Assembly: GCA_963831645.1 (NCBI GenBank)
Contig: CAWHQZ010000002.1
Coordinates: forward strand, 1-64,000
Direction: 5' to 3'
DNA length: 64,000 nucleotides
DNA from: CAWHQZ01 sp963831645
GTDB lineage: Bacteria; Pseudomonadota; Alphaproteobacteria; Rhizobiales; Aestuariivirgaceae
Each line of letters starts with the position of its first letter. Position 1 is the first letter of the stretch. A program made the position numbers and the translations under genes. Positions 43,969 to 52,730 of the stretch are shown piece by piece. The notes below the pieces were generated by a model. That model had not been told where the DNA came from and searched no databases. It saw nothing but the letters and a program-made list of their open reading frames with translations.

Positions 43969-44977
43969 GGTCCCTGGACCATCTGCCGAGCGCCGCCAGG
44001 CCGTTCATCCTCGCGCGATGTGCGAAGGCGCGCTGGGCGGCGGCAGCGGCTTCCGGTTTTCCGCCCCAGGCTTTCAGGACTGCGGCCTGAAGGGCGCGGC
44101 CATAGGAAAAGGTAAGCCTCCAGGGCAGGCCCGGCACAGCACTCATCAACGACAAATGATGGGTCGCCTGCTCGTCGCTTTGGCCTCCCGACAGGAAGGC
44201 GATGCCCGGCACCGCAGCCGGCACTGTCGATTTGAGGCATCGCAAGGTTTTTTCCGCCACCTCCTCGGGTGTTGCCTGCTTGGCGTTCCTGCCGGCAATC
44301 ACCATGCTGGGCTTCAGCACAATGCCTTCAAGTTTGATCCGCGCGTCGTAAAGCTCGTTGAACACGGTGCGCAGCACGAGCCCGGAAACCTCGTAGCAGC
44401 GATCAATGTCATGTCCGGCAACGGGACCATCCATCAATACCTCCGGCTCGACGATGGGCACGATGACCTGTTCCTGGCAGAGAGCGGCATAGCGGGCCAG
44501 GGCATGGGCGTTGGCCTTGATGCAACCCCACGTCGGAGCCCCGTCGGCGATATCGATGACGGCGCGCCACTTGGCGAAGCGAGCGCCCAGTTTCCTGAAC
44601 TCGGTAAGCCTTTCGCGAAGACCATCGAGCCCTTCGGTGATCTTCTCGCCCGTGGCCAAAGCCAGCGGTTTTGCTCCGGTATCGACCTTGATGCCCGGCA
44701 CGCAACCTGCAGCGACGATCATCTCCACCAGCGGCGTGCCGGCTCTCGCCTTTTGCCGCAATGTTTCCTCGAAGAGGATGACGCCGGAGATGTATTTGCT
44801 CATCGCTTCGTGAGCGCTGAACATCAGCTCGCGATAATCGCGGCGGTTGGTATCTGTATTGGCGACGCCGATCGAATCGAACCGCTTTCCCAGCGTGCCG
44901 GAACTTTCGTCTGCGGCGAGAATGCCTTTTCCCGGCGCCACCATTCTCAAGGCGATCTCTTCAAGTCTTTCGCTCAT
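43952..44977 (-). CDS. fba: Class I fructose-bisphosphate aldolase
   Basis: A 341-residue Schiff-base aldolase: GKGILAADESSGTLGKRFDS (family start), ISGVILFEETLRQ, FAKWRAVIDI (active-site Lys), PIVEPEVLMDG and GIVLKPSMVIAG, whose Lys forms the Schiff base, then IAFLSGGQSDEQATHHLSLM. It cleaves fructose 1,6-bisphosphate into two triose phosphates, and runs in reverse for gluconeogenesis. AAGGAG precedes the ATG at 44977. It follows pgk by 27 bases in a tkt-pgk-fba series and is intact. Confidence 0.95.
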   Translation of the reverse strand: MSERLEEIALRMVAPGKGILAADESSGTLGKRFDSIGVANTDTNRRDYRELMFSAHEAMSKYISGVILFEETLRQKARAGTPLVEMIVAAGCVPGIKVDTGAKPLALATGEKITEGLDGLRERLTEFRKLGARFAKWRAVIDIADGAPTWGCIKANAHALARYAALCQEQVIVPIVEPEVLMDGPVAGHDIDRCYEVSGLVLRTVFNELYDARIKLEGIVLKPSMVIAGRNAKQATPEEVAEKTLRCLKSTVPAAVPGIAFLSGGQSDEQATHHLSLMSAVPGLPWRLTFSYGRALQAAVLKAWGGKPEAAAAAQRAFAHRARMNGLAALGRWSRDLEKAA

Positions 44978-45004
44978 GATACTGCTCCTTGTCTTCATCC
45001 CAGG

Positions 45005-46207
45005 CTACGAGGCGGACTCTAGCGCCTTTACGCCGGGAAGTGTCTTGCCTTCCAGCCATTCCAGGAAAGCCCCGCCGGCCGTCGAAACATAGGTGAACTC
45101 ACCGGCCACCCCGGCGCGGTTCAGGGCAGCGACCGTGTCGCCGCCTCCTGCAACGGAAACAAGCCTGCCCTCCCTGGTTCGAGCGGCGGCGCGCCGGGCG
45201 CACGCGATCGTGGCCTCGTCGAACGGCGGCAACTCGAATGCACCCAGCGGGCCGTTCCACACCAGGGTCGCTGCGCCATCGATTGCCGAGGCGACGGCAG
45301 AGACGGTTTTTGGCCCCACGTCGACGATCATCTCATCGCTGCCCACATCGCTTGCGTTGGCGACGCGAGCCGGGCTTCCGGCCTTGAACTCACGCGTGAG
45401 CACGATATCGTCAGGAAGCAGGATCGCGCAACCTGCATCGCGGGCGCCGGCGAGAACAGCCCTGGCGGTCGCAGCGAGCTCATGCTCGCACAGCGACCTG
45501 CCGACGTGCAGTCCTTGCGCGGCGAGAAAGGTGTTCGCCATTCCGCCGCCGATGACAAGGGTATCGACCCTGGCCGAGAGATTGGCGAGGAGGTCGAGCT
45601 TCGAAGAGATCTTCGCACCTCCGACGATGGCGATCAGCGGACGCTCGGGATTGTCGAGCGCGCGCGCGAGCGCCTTGAGCTCTGCCTCCATGGCCCGCCC
45701 CGCCACCGCCGGCAGGCAATGGGCAATGCCCTCGGTGGAGGAATGGGCGCGATGGGCGGCGGAAAACGCATCGTTGACGAAGAGGTCGCCAAGCGAACAA
45801 AGGAGATTGGCGAAGGTCTTGTCGTTGGACTCCTCGCCTGCATGGTAGCGGGTGTTCTCGAACAGCGTGACCGTGCCCGGCAGGGCTGCGGCAGCCGCCG
45901 CCGAAGCGCGGCCGTCGTGCCAGTCGGTGAAGACGAACTGAACCGGGAGACCAACCGACCGTGCCAGCACAGAGGCGATCGGCTGGAGCGACATTTCGGG
46001 GACCACTTTCCCCTTCGGCCGGTCGAAATGGGCGATCACCAGAGCGATGGCTCCGCGGGTGGCGATTTCGCGGATGGTCGGAGCGACGCGGTCGATGCGG
46101 GTGACGTCGGTGACCTCACCGTTTTCGACCGGGACGTTGAGGTCGGCGCGGATGACGACCCGCCTGCCCCTGAGCTCCACGTCGTCGATCGTCTTGAACG
46201 AAGGCAA
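45005..46207 (-). CDS. pgk: Phosphoglycerate kinase
   Basis: A 400-residue protein, the usual length. The family blocks are RVVIRADLNVPVENGEV, VIAHFDRPKGKVVPEMSL, LFENTRYHAGEESNDKTFA, FVNDAFSAAHRAHSSTEGIA, IVGGAKISSKLDLLANLSAR, WNGPLGAFELPPFDEATIA and VAGGGDTVAALNRAGV (nucleotide site). It transfers phosphate between 1,3-bisphosphoglycerate and ADP. In many Rhizobiales gap sits between tkt and pgk; here only 45 bases separate tkt and pgk and no gap is present. Note SLHFDRPKG-like 'HFDRP' where 'HLGRP' is usual. Confidence 0.95.
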   Translation of the reverse strand: MPSFKTIDDVELRGRRVVIRADLNVPVENGEVTDVTRIDRVAPTIREIATRGAIALVIAHFDRPKGKVVPEMSLQPIASVLARSVGLPVQFVFTDWHDGRASAAAAAALPGTVTLFENTRYHAGEESNDKTFANLLCSLGDLFVNDAFSAAHRAHSSTEGIAHCLPAVAGRAMEAELKALARALDNPERPLIAIVGGAKISSKLDLLANLSARVDTLVIGGGMANTFLAAQGLHVGRSLCEHELAATARAVLAGARDAGCAILLPDDIVLTREFKAGSPARVANASDVGSDEMIVDVGPKTVSAVASAIDGAATLVWNGPLGAFELPPFDEATIACARRAAARTREGRLVSVAGGGDTVAALNRAGVAGEFTYVSTAGGAFLEWLEGKTLPGVKALESAS

Positions 46208-46252
46208 GGCCGATGATCTCCCGGGTTCTCGTGCCGTGACTCGTGAAAGACT

Positions 46253-48238
46253 CTAGGCGAGTTTCCGCACCGCTTTTGCGACCGCTTCAGGGGTCAGACC
46301 GAATTCCCGGTACAGTGTCTCGAAAGGCGCACTGGCGCCGAAATCCGACATTCCGATGAACGCGCCTTCAGAGCCAATAAAACGGTCCCATCCCTGGCGC
46401 ACCCCGGCCTCCACCGCCACGCGTATCTTCTCTGTCCCCAGGATCTGGCTGCGGTAGGACGCCGACTGCTGCTCGAACAACTCCATGCAGGGAACGGACA
46501 CGACGCGGGCAGGAATGTCGCGTTTGTCGAGCAAGTGCTTCGCGGCGACAGCGATCTCGACCTCTGAGCCGGAAGCGAAAATCACCGCTTTGGCCTTTTT
46601 CGAGGCGGGAAGGATCTCGTAGGCGCCACGCTGGCACAAATTCCTGCTTTCGAACGCCAGGCGCGACGGCTTGAGCTTCTGGCGGGTCAGGGTAAGTATG
46701 CTCGGTTGGCTTCTGCTCTTGAGGGCGATTTCCCAACACTCTGCGGTTTCCACCGCATCGCAGGGGCGCAGCACCAGCAGGTTGGGGATGGCGCGCAGCG
46801 CGGCAAGGTGCTCGATCGGCTGATGGGTGGGACCATCTTCTCCGAGACCGATCGAATCGTGGGTCATCACATAGATGACTCGCTGCCGCATGATGGCGGA
46901 CAGTCGAATGGCCGGGCGACAGTAATCCGTGAACGCCAGAAAAGAACCGCCGTAGGGAATCAAGCCGCCATGCAGCGCGATGCCGTTCATCGCCGCAGCC
47001 ATGGCGTGCTCACGGACACCATAATGAACGTAGCGTCCGGTGGCGTCGCGCGCAGTCAGCGGTTTCAGGTCTTTGGTCTGGGTGTTGTTGGAGCCGGTCA
47101 GATCGGCGGAACCGCCGATGGTCTCGGGAAGCACGCCGTTGATCACTTCGAGGACGTTCTGCGAGGCGTTGCGCGTGGCAATCGCGGAGGGCGCCTTGCT
47201 CAGCTCCAGCTTGAAGCTGCGCAGTGTATCGTCGAACGCGGTGGGGAGGACACCGTCGACACGGCGGGCAAACTCGTCGCGCACCGCGGCCGGCGAAACT
47301 ACGATACGCCTTTCCCAGGTTTCGCGTAAAGCGGCGCCACGCGCACCCGCCCGCCGCCACTCCTCGAGCACAAGATCAGGAACGGCGAAGGCAGGATGAT
47401 GCCAGCCAAGACGGTCGCGCGCGGCCAGAACCTCCTCCGGGCCAAGCGGTGAACCATGGGTCGCCGCCGTTCCCTGCTTGTTTGGCGCGCCGTAGCCGAT
47501 GATGGTCCGGCAGGCGATCAGCGAGGGCGTCGAGGCGGATTGAGCCGCTGTCAATGCTGAAGCGACGGCCTCGGCGTCATGGCCATCCACGCGCCCCGTG
47601 TGCCATCCAGCTGCGGCGAAGCGCTGCAGCTGATCGGTCGAGTCCGCCAGGGAGACCTTGCCGTCGATGGAAATGCCGTTGTCGTCCCACAGCACAGTGA
47701 GTTTCGCCAGCCCGAGATGGCCGGCGAGTGTGATCGCCTCCTGCGAGATGCCTTCCATCAAACAGCCGTCGCCCGCAAGCACGTACGTCCTGTGGTCGAC
47801 GAAATTGGAACCGAACTCGGCAGCAAGGTGCTTCTCGGCGATCGCCATGCCCACGGCGTTGGCGAGGCCCTGCCCAAGCGGTCCGGTGGTGGTCTCGATA
47901 CCGGCCGCATGTCCGTACTCCGGATGCCCCGCAGTACGCGAGCCCCACTGCCGGAAGGCCTTCAACTCGTCGATGGTCATGTCGTCGTAGCCGACGAGAT
48001 GGAGCAGCGAGTACAGGAGCATGGAACCATGACCGGCCGAGAGCACGAACCGGTCGCGGTCCGGCCAACTGGGCATCGTGGGGTCGAACTTGAGGAACCG
48101 GGTGAAAAGCACCGTAGCCACGTCCGCCATACCCATCGGCAGGCCGGGGTGGCCGGAGTTGGCCTTCTGGACGGCATCCATCGCCAGGGCGCGGATCGCA
48201 TTGGCCATCAGCGTATGGGTGGCGATGTCGACTGTCAT
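46253..48238 (-). CDS. tkt: Transketolase
   Basis: A 661-residue thiamine-diphosphate enzyme: MANAIRALAMDAVQKANSGH, then PGLPMGMADVATVLF, AGHGSMLLYSLLHLVGY, TTGPLGQGLANAVGMAIAEK, LAGDGCLMEGISQEAITLAG (ThDP motif G-D-G...N-like) and the C-terminal THDSIGLGEDGPTHQPIEHL. It moves two-carbon units in the pentose phosphate and Calvin pathways. The start is the ATG at 48238, where the family's N-terminus begins, though the frame extends 20 codons further. It is divergent from the DUF4164 gene and heads the tkt-pgk-fba-thiE-sel1-suhB direction. Confidence 0.95.
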   Translation of the reverse strand: MTVDIATHTLMANAIRALAMDAVQKANSGHPGLPMGMADVATVLFTRFLKFDPTMPSWPDRDRFVLSAGHGSMLLYSLLHLVGYDDMTIDELKAFRQWGSRTAGHPEYGHAAGIETTTGPLGQGLANAVGMAIAEKHLAAEFGSNFVDHRTYVLAGDGCLMEGISQEAITLAGHLGLAKLTVLWDDNGISIDGKVSLADSTDQLQRFAAAGWHTGRVDGHDAEAVASALTAAQSASTPSLIACRTIIGYGAPNKQGTAATHGSPLGPEEVLAARDRLGWHHPAFAVPDLVLEEWRRAGARGAALRETWERRIVVSPAAVRDEFARRVDGVLPTAFDDTLRSFKLELSKAPSAIATRNASQNVLEVINGVLPETIGGSADLTGSNNTQTKDLKPLTARDATGRYVHYGVREHAMAAAMNGIALHGGLIPYGGSFLAFTDYCRPAIRLSAIMRQRVIYVMTHDSIGLGEDGPTHQPIEHLAALRAIPNLLVLRPCDAVETAECWEIALKSRSQPSILTLTRQKLKPSRLAFESRNLCQRGAYEILPASKKAKAVIFASGSEVEIAVAAKHLLDKRDIPARVVSVPCMELFEQQSASYRSQILGTEKIRVAVEAGVRQGWDRFIGSEGAFIGMSDFGASAPFETLYREFGLTPEAVAKAVRKLA

Positions 48239-48416
48239 AATTCCGGATTTCTGGTGATTTTGCCGCTGAACTCGGCGGTTCAAGTTGCCGCCACACATAC
48301 CATCGGACCATTTCGAGTCAATGTTTGCTGAGCGCCAACCCAGCGCCCTGCGTCACCGCCACGATCCTGTGCATTTCCGGTGGGTGAGGTGATTCCCGGA
48401 TGGAGGAAAGTGCTAT

Positions 48417-48740
48417 ATGGGATCGAGCGCCGGATCTTTTCAGTCGTTCGGCGAACTCGAGAGACAAATGGCGGATTTGTCGAAAGTCGATGAGGCTCTG
48501 GCGCGCTTCGAGAACGCCATGCGATTGTTTGAGGCGGCGGTGGCCCGTTCAGACGAGACCCGGCAGGAGTCACTCGGTACGCGCGCCGAGGCGGAGGCAT
48601 TGCGCGACGACCGGGCCCGGCTCGCTGGCGAGGTTCACGACGTGCGGTCGAAGGCGGCCGAGCTTGCCGACCGGCACCGCCAGGCCACTGCCAGGCTCGA
48701 TACGGCCATGGCCAAGATACGTTCCGTGCTGGGCAACTGA
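48417..48740 (+). CDS. DUF4164 coiled-coil protein preceding zapA
   Basis: A 107-residue, entirely helical, charged protein: VDEALARFENAMRLFEAAVA, then DDRARLAGEVHDVRSKAAEL and ATARLDTAMAKIRSVLGN. It belongs to the small coiled-coil DUF4164 group that precedes zapA in Rhizobiales. By position it probably has a role around cell division, but that is inference only. Forty bases separate its stop from zapA. Confidence 0.75.
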   Translation: MGSSAGSFQSFGELERQMADLSKVDEALARFENAMRLFEAAVARSDETRQESLGTRAEAEALRDDRARLAGEVHDVRSKAAELADRHRQATARLDTAMAKIRSVLGN

Positions 48741-48779
48741 TCGAGCAGGGTAGCAACAATCCGGAGAGGTGGGCGGCGC

Positions 48780-49143
48780 ATGGCGCAAGTAGTCGTGGAG
48801 CTCAATGGCCGGCCGTTTACGATGCAATGTGCAGACGGCGAGGAAGCACACCTCCGGGACCTCGCGACTGTTCTCGATGCCGAGGTGGCCAAGATCAGGC
48901 AGGGCGTGGGAGCCGTGGGCGATATCCGGCTTCTGCTGATGGCGGGGCTCATGATTGCCGACCAGCTCGCCGAACTCGCGGCGCACCATCGAAGGACTTC
49001 AGGACGAGATCGCCGGCTTGCGCAAGAACGGCAGCAGCGCAGCCGATGATGCCAAGGAAGTTGAGGACAAGGTGGCCGAGCGGCTCAACAACGCCGCCAT
49101 GCGTCTGGAGACATTGGCCGCGGAGATGGTCGCGCGCGGTTAG
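48780..49143 (+). CDS. zapA: Cell division protein ZapA, one apparent frameshift
   Basis: The first part MAQVVVELNGRPFTMQCADG, then EEAHLRDLATVLDAEVAKIR and LLLMAGLMIADQLAEL, is a normal ZapA globular head. The coiled-coil tail RRTIEGLQDEIAGLRK, AERLNNAAMRLETLAAEMVA lies in another frame; the change falls near 48980. With the frame restored the protein is about 120 residues. ZapA crosslinks FtsZ filaments at the division site. Since zapA is widely conserved and all else is intact, a sequencing indel is likely. It is followed by the probable 6S RNA and fau, the usual arrangement. Confidence 0.8.
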
Positions 49144-49249
49144 ATATATAGATAGATAGGCAGTTGCCACCGGCCCAGCCGCAAACCGTCAGCTCGAGGT
49201 AGTGGATTTCGCGCCGCGATGACTCTACATAGGCTTTCGGCGGGCTGCC

Positions 49250-49380
49250 CGGTGCGTGAGAGATATTCCCAGGGCCCTATACCGATCTCAATGGGAGCTG
49301 TCCCTGACCGAGGCCGTGGCCTCGGATACACGGCGCCCACCTACATCATGTAGGACCCGGGATCGCACCTCTCACGGCCA
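49250..49380 (+). ncRNA. ssrS: Probable 6S RNA
   Basis: Between zapA and fau, the place where 6S RNA sits in most proteobacteria, a long hairpin closes with CGTGAGAG (49255-49262) and CTCTCACG (49369-49376). Inside it lie imperfect helices such as GAGGCC/GGCCTC (49310-49324) and CCTACAT/ATGTAGG (49340-49354), leaving a large internal opening around ATACCGATCTCAATGG. 6S RNA mimics an open promoter and holds sigma70 RNA polymerase in stationary phase. The exact ends are uncertain and may extend upstream to about 49210. Confidence 0.6.
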
Positions 49381-49436
49381 TGGCGGCTTCGCCACATCGA
49401 TCATCACCCCCGGGCCTTTGCCGAAAATCCGCGACA

Positions 49437-50027
49437 GTGATTGGCGCCGACAACGATCTTGCGACCGCAAAGCGTCAGGCACGCGCAGTTGCCGCGTCGG
49501 AGCGGGCCAAGGCTCACGTGAGACTGCACGACGTCGCGCCGCTCGCTTTGGCCCGGATCGGGCTCGCCTTCGCCTCACTCGCTCCGGCAAGCACCATATC
49601 CGGGTTTTACCCGCAGCGTAGCGAGATTGATACCGTACCACTCCTGGCTCGCCTTGCGAGCGAAGGTTTTATCACGGCCCTCCCGATCGTCGTGGGCAAG
49701 GAGCAGCGACTTCTTTTCCGTGCCTGGACTCCCGGCGATGCGGTCGTGCCGGGCGTATGGGATATCCCGATGCCGCGAAACGACGCGCGGGTCGTCGAAC
49801 CCGATGGGTTGCTCGTCCCGATGCTGGCCTTCGATGCGCAAGGGTACCGGCTGGGATATGGTGGAGGCTACTACGATCGCACGCTCTTCGAGTTGCGCCG
49901 CGAGAAAAGCTTGGTGGCGATCGGCGTCGCCTATTCGGCTCAGGAGATGGATGCGGTTCCACGCGGCGCCTACGACGCGCCGCTCGACTTCATTCTGACC
50001 GAACAGGGCTTTCGGCGATGCGGTTGA
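49437..50027 (+). CDS. fau: 5-formyltetrahydrofolate cyclo-ligase
   Basis: A protein of about 196 residues: AKRQARAVAASERAKAHVRL, then ISGFYPQRSEIDTVPLLARL, PDGLLVPMLAFDAQGYRLGY and GGGYYDRTLFELRR, the G-Y-G-G-G-Y-Y-D-R motif that binds ATP and folate. It converts 5-formyl-THF to 5,10-methenyl-THF. The frame begins upstream at the ATG at 49380, but the first 19 codons overlap the 3' end of the probable 6S RNA; I prefer the GTG at 49437. Its stop overlaps the ymdB start by ten bases. Confidence 0.88.
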   Translation: MIGADNDLATAKRQARAVAASERAKAHVRLHDVAPLALARIGLAFASLAPASTISGFYPQRSEIDTVPLLARLASEGFITALPIVVGKEQRLLFRAWTPGDAVVPGVWDIPMPRNDARVVEPDGLLVPMLAFDAQGYRLGYGGGYYDRTLFELRREKSLVAIGVAYSAQEMDAVPRGAYDAPLDFILTEQGFRRCG

Positions 50028-50839
50028 TATTTCTCGGAGACGTCGTGGGCCGCTCCGGACGGACCGCCATCGCGCGCGAGCTGCCGCTGCTGCGCGACCG
50101 CTACAATCCCGATATCGTCATCGTGAACGGCGAAAACGCCACCCACGGCTTCGGCATCAGTGAGCATAACTACCGGCAGCTGCGCGATGCCGGGGCGGAC
50201 GTGGTCACGCTCGGCAACCACGCCTTTGACCAGCGCGAATGCCTCGTCTTCATCGAGCGGGAAGGCGAGCTTCTCCGGCCGCTCAACTTTCCTTCTTCCG
50301 TGCCCGGCCGGGGCATCGGACTGTTCGCCAGCCCCTCCGGCCGGCAGGTGCTGGTCATGAATGTGATGGGTCGTCTGCTGATCGAGCCCGTGCTGGATGA
50401 TCCCTTTGCGGCGGTGGCGCGCGAGCTCGAGCTGTGCCCGCTCGGACGCGGCGCAGACGCCATCGTCATCGACATTCATGCGGAAGCGACCTCGGAGAAG
50501 ATGGCCATGGCGCATTTCGTCGACGGTCGGGCAAGCCTCGTTGTCGGCACCCACACCCACGTGCCGACCGGCGACCATCAGATCCTGCCGGGCGGCACCG
50601 CGTACATTTCAGATGTCGGCATGTGCGGCGACTACAACTCGATAATCGGCATGGAAAAGACCGAACCGCTCAACCGGTTCGTGCACAAAGTGCCTGCGGC
50701 ACGGCTGGAACCTGCCACCGGTCCGGCAACGGTGTGTGGCATCGCGGTCGAAACCGACGATGTAACAGGCCTGGCGCTCAGGACGGCGCCGATCCGGATC
50801 GGCGGCTGTCTTCAGCCGGCGCTGCCGGACTTCTGGTAA
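50018..50839 (+). CDS. ymdB: YmdB-family metallophosphoesterase
   Basis: A 273-residue protein: RLIFLGDVVGRSGRTAIARE, then VNGENATHGFGISEHNYRQL, TLGNHAFDQRE, VIDIHAEATSEKMAMAHFVD and VVGTHTHVPTGDHQILPGGT, then DVGMCGDYNSIIGME. All metal ligands of the TIGR00282 family are present. Members are 2',3'-cyclic nucleotide phosphodiesterases; in Bacillus YmdB affects RNA decay and biofilm switching. The ATG at 50018 overlaps the fau stop, and the gene ends 28 bases inside the convergent hypothetical gene. Confidence 0.9.
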   Translation: MRLIFLGDVVGRSGRTAIARELPLLRDRYNPDIVIVNGENATHGFGISEHNYRQLRDAGADVVTLGNHAFDQRECLVFIEREGELLRPLNFPSSVPGRGIGLFASPSGRQVLVMNVMGRLLIEPVLDDPFAAVARELELCPLGRGADAIVIDIHAEATSEKMAMAHFVDGRASLVVGTHTHVPTGDHQILPGGTAYISDVGMCGDYNSIIGMEKTEPLNRFVHKVPAARLEPATGPATVCGIAVETDDVTGLALRTAPIRIGGCLQPALPDFW

Positions 50840-51147
50840 TACCGCCGGTGGACGAGCTTGGACTTGCTCTCGATGGCCGCGAGCTTGTCGGTCAGCACCA
50901 GGGCGCCGGCCCACTCAAGGCAGGCCCTGTCGACATCGCCGCGGTCGAGCGCGTCCTGGCCGGCCTCGAGGCGCGTTTCGATGCGGTGCACCAGCGAGGT
51001 CAGGCGATACATCTCGCGCAGGCTCGCGGGTGTCGCAGGACCGCCGCCAAGGTCCCTGGCGCGAGTGAGGGCGCGATGGGCCGCCGATGCGGTCACCCCC
51101 TGAGCGGCGAGGGAGTGCTGATACAAATCCCAAGGATCGGCGTTCAT
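50812..51147 (-). CDS. Small helical hypothetical protein
   Basis: A 111-residue protein starting MNADPWDLYQHSLAAQGVTA, with SLREMYRLTSLVHRIETRLE and ACLEWAGALVLTDKLAAIES. All helical, no membrane segment, no motif I know. It is convergent with ymdB and overlaps its 3' end by 28 bases. The frame is open upstream to 51174, but the ATG at 51147 fits better as a start. Confidence 0.55.
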   Translation of the reverse strand: MNADPWDLYQHSLAAQGVTASAAHRALTRARDLGGGPATPASLREMYRLTSLVHRIETRLEAGQDALDRGDVDRACLEWAGALVLTDKLAAIESKSKLVHRRYYQKSGSAG

Positions 51148-51305
51148 CTTCAGAAAGCCCCCGACTTTCACCAAGAGAATGAATCGGAACCCTTAAGGCG
51201 CCGTTAAATCGCGCAATTCCGCCCAACCTCGATATGGCGTTTCGCCCGACGCCTATCTATAAGTCCGCAGGCTCGAGACGATCGCTGGCCGGAACAGGAA
51301 GTCGC

Positions 51306-52056
51306 ATGGCAGGCCACTCGCAATTCAAAAACATCATGCACCGCAAGGGCAAGCAGGACGCCCTGCGCTCCAAGCTGTTCGCCAAGCTGGCGCGCGAAAT
51401 CACGGTTGCGGCAAGGTCCGGGCTCGCCGATCCCAATGCCAACTCGCGGCTCCGGCTTGCCGTTCAGAACGCCCGGGCCGAAAACATGCCGAAGGACAGC
51501 ATCGATCGGGCGATCCGCAAGGCGGAAGGGGGAGATGCGGAAGACTACGAGGCCATACGCTACGAAGGCTACGGTCCGGGTGGCGCCGCGATCATCGTGG
51601 AAGCGCTGACCGACAACCGCAACCGCACTGCCGGCGTCGTGCGCTCGCTGTTCCTGAAGTATGGCGGCAATCTCGCCGAAACCGGCTCCGTGGCCTTTCT
51701 GTTCTCGCGACTCGGCGAGATCGAGTACAAGGCCGGAGCCGCCACCGCAGAAGCGATGCTCGAGGCGACAATCGAGGCCGGCGCCGATGATGTGCTCTCC
51801 GACAGCGAGAAGTCACATCGTCACGTGCGCGTCCGAAAGAGTGGGCGAGGTTGCATCCGCGCTGGCAGCCAAGCTGGGCGATGCCGAACAGGTGTCGATC
51901 GTGTTTCGTCCGCTGACCGCGGTTGCACTGGCAGAGGAACAGGCTGCGACGTTCCTGAAGCTGGTCGGCGCCCTGGAAGACGAAGATGACGTGCAGCACG
52001 TCTATTCAAACGTGGACGTTGCCGAAGAGTTGCTGATCAGGCTGACTGCCGCCTGA
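51306..52056 (+). CDS. yebC: YebC/PmpR-family protein, one apparent frameshift
   Basis: The start MAGHSQFKNIMHRKGKQDAL, then LFAKLAREITVAARSGLADP, NMPKDSIDRAIRKAEGGDAE and YEGYGPGGAAIIVEALTDNR, is diagnostic of YebC. After residue 170 the frame changes near 51815 (at the D-S-E-K-S-H-I stretch) and continues as VTCASERVGEVASALAAKLG, ending VYSNVDVAEELLIRLTAA. With one base restored the protein is about 249 residues, the usual length. YebC proteins act as regulators or help ribosomes through difficult sequences. As an otherwise perfect conserved gene upstream of ruvCAB, this shift is probably a sequencing indel. Confidence 0.85.
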
Positions 52057-52096
52057 GCCGGAGCCGTCTGTGAACTGAGCCAACAGAGCTCAACCC

Positions 52097-52597
52097 GTGA
52101 AGCTTGGCCGTAGCATACGGATCGTCGGTTTCGACCCTGGCCTCAGGAACGCGGGGTGGGGGGTGATCGACAGCGAGGGCAGCCGCATCAGTCATGTGGC
52201 CGATGGCGTGGTGAGGGCCGACCCGGAACTGCCGCTCGCCGAACGGCTGCTGTTCATTCATACCGAGCTGAGCCGCATCATCGGCGCCTTCCGTCCGGAC
52301 GAGGCGGCGATCGAAGAGACCCTGGTCAACAGGGACGCGCGCGCCACGCTGAAGCTCGGACAGGCCCGCGGAGTGACGATGCTGGTGCCTGCCGGGCTTG
52401 GCATAGCGGTCTGGGAATACGCTCCCAATCAGATCAAGAAGTCGGTGACCGGCGCAGGCCATGCTGAAAAGAGCCAGATCCACCACATGGTCCGGATCCT
52501 CCTCCCGGCTGCGCGCCCGGCGTCGGCCGACGCCGCCGACGCGCTGGCGATTGCCATCTGTCATGCCCATCATCGGGGCCGCCTGGCGCCCCCCTGA
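52097..52597 (+). CDS. ruvC: Holliday junction resolvase RuvC
   Basis: A 166-residue endonuclease with the four catalytic acids: Asp in IRIVGFDPGLRNAGWGVID, Glu in AAIEETLVNRDARATLKLGQ, Glu in WEYAPNQIKKSVTGAGHAEK region and Asp in ASADAADALAIAICHAHH. It cuts four-way junctions as a dimer in complex with RuvAB. The start is GTG at 52097. It is followed by a 134-base gap with a tandem repeat before ruvA. Confidence 0.95.
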   Translation: MKLGRSIRIVGFDPGLRNAGWGVIDSEGSRISHVADGVVRADPELPLAERLLFIHTELSRIIGAFRPDEAAIEETLVNRDARATLKLGQARGVTMLVPAGLGIAVWEYAPNQIKKSVTGAGHAEKSQIHHMVRILLPAARPASADAADALAIAICHAHHRGRLAPP

Positions 52598-52610
52598 AAC
52601 ATGTTCCGCC

Positions 52611-52652
52611 AAGGTTGAATGGCCATCGATCAAGGTTGAATGGCCATCGATC
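52611..52652. repeat. Perfect 21-bp tandem direct repeat between ruvC and ruvA
   Basis: A 21-base unit beginning AAGGTTGAATGG and ending CATCGATC occurs twice, at 52611-52631 and 52632-52652, without a mismatch. It lies just after the ruvC stop, about 80 bases before ruvA. It may be a recent duplication or an assembly artefact; a regulatory role is possible. Confidence 0.9.
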
Positions 52653-52730
52653 GCCCGCCACCGCGGACTTTTGCGACAAAGCGCAATTTCCCGTACAACC
52701 GCGTCGGGCTTTACATGTTAGTGGCTGGTC

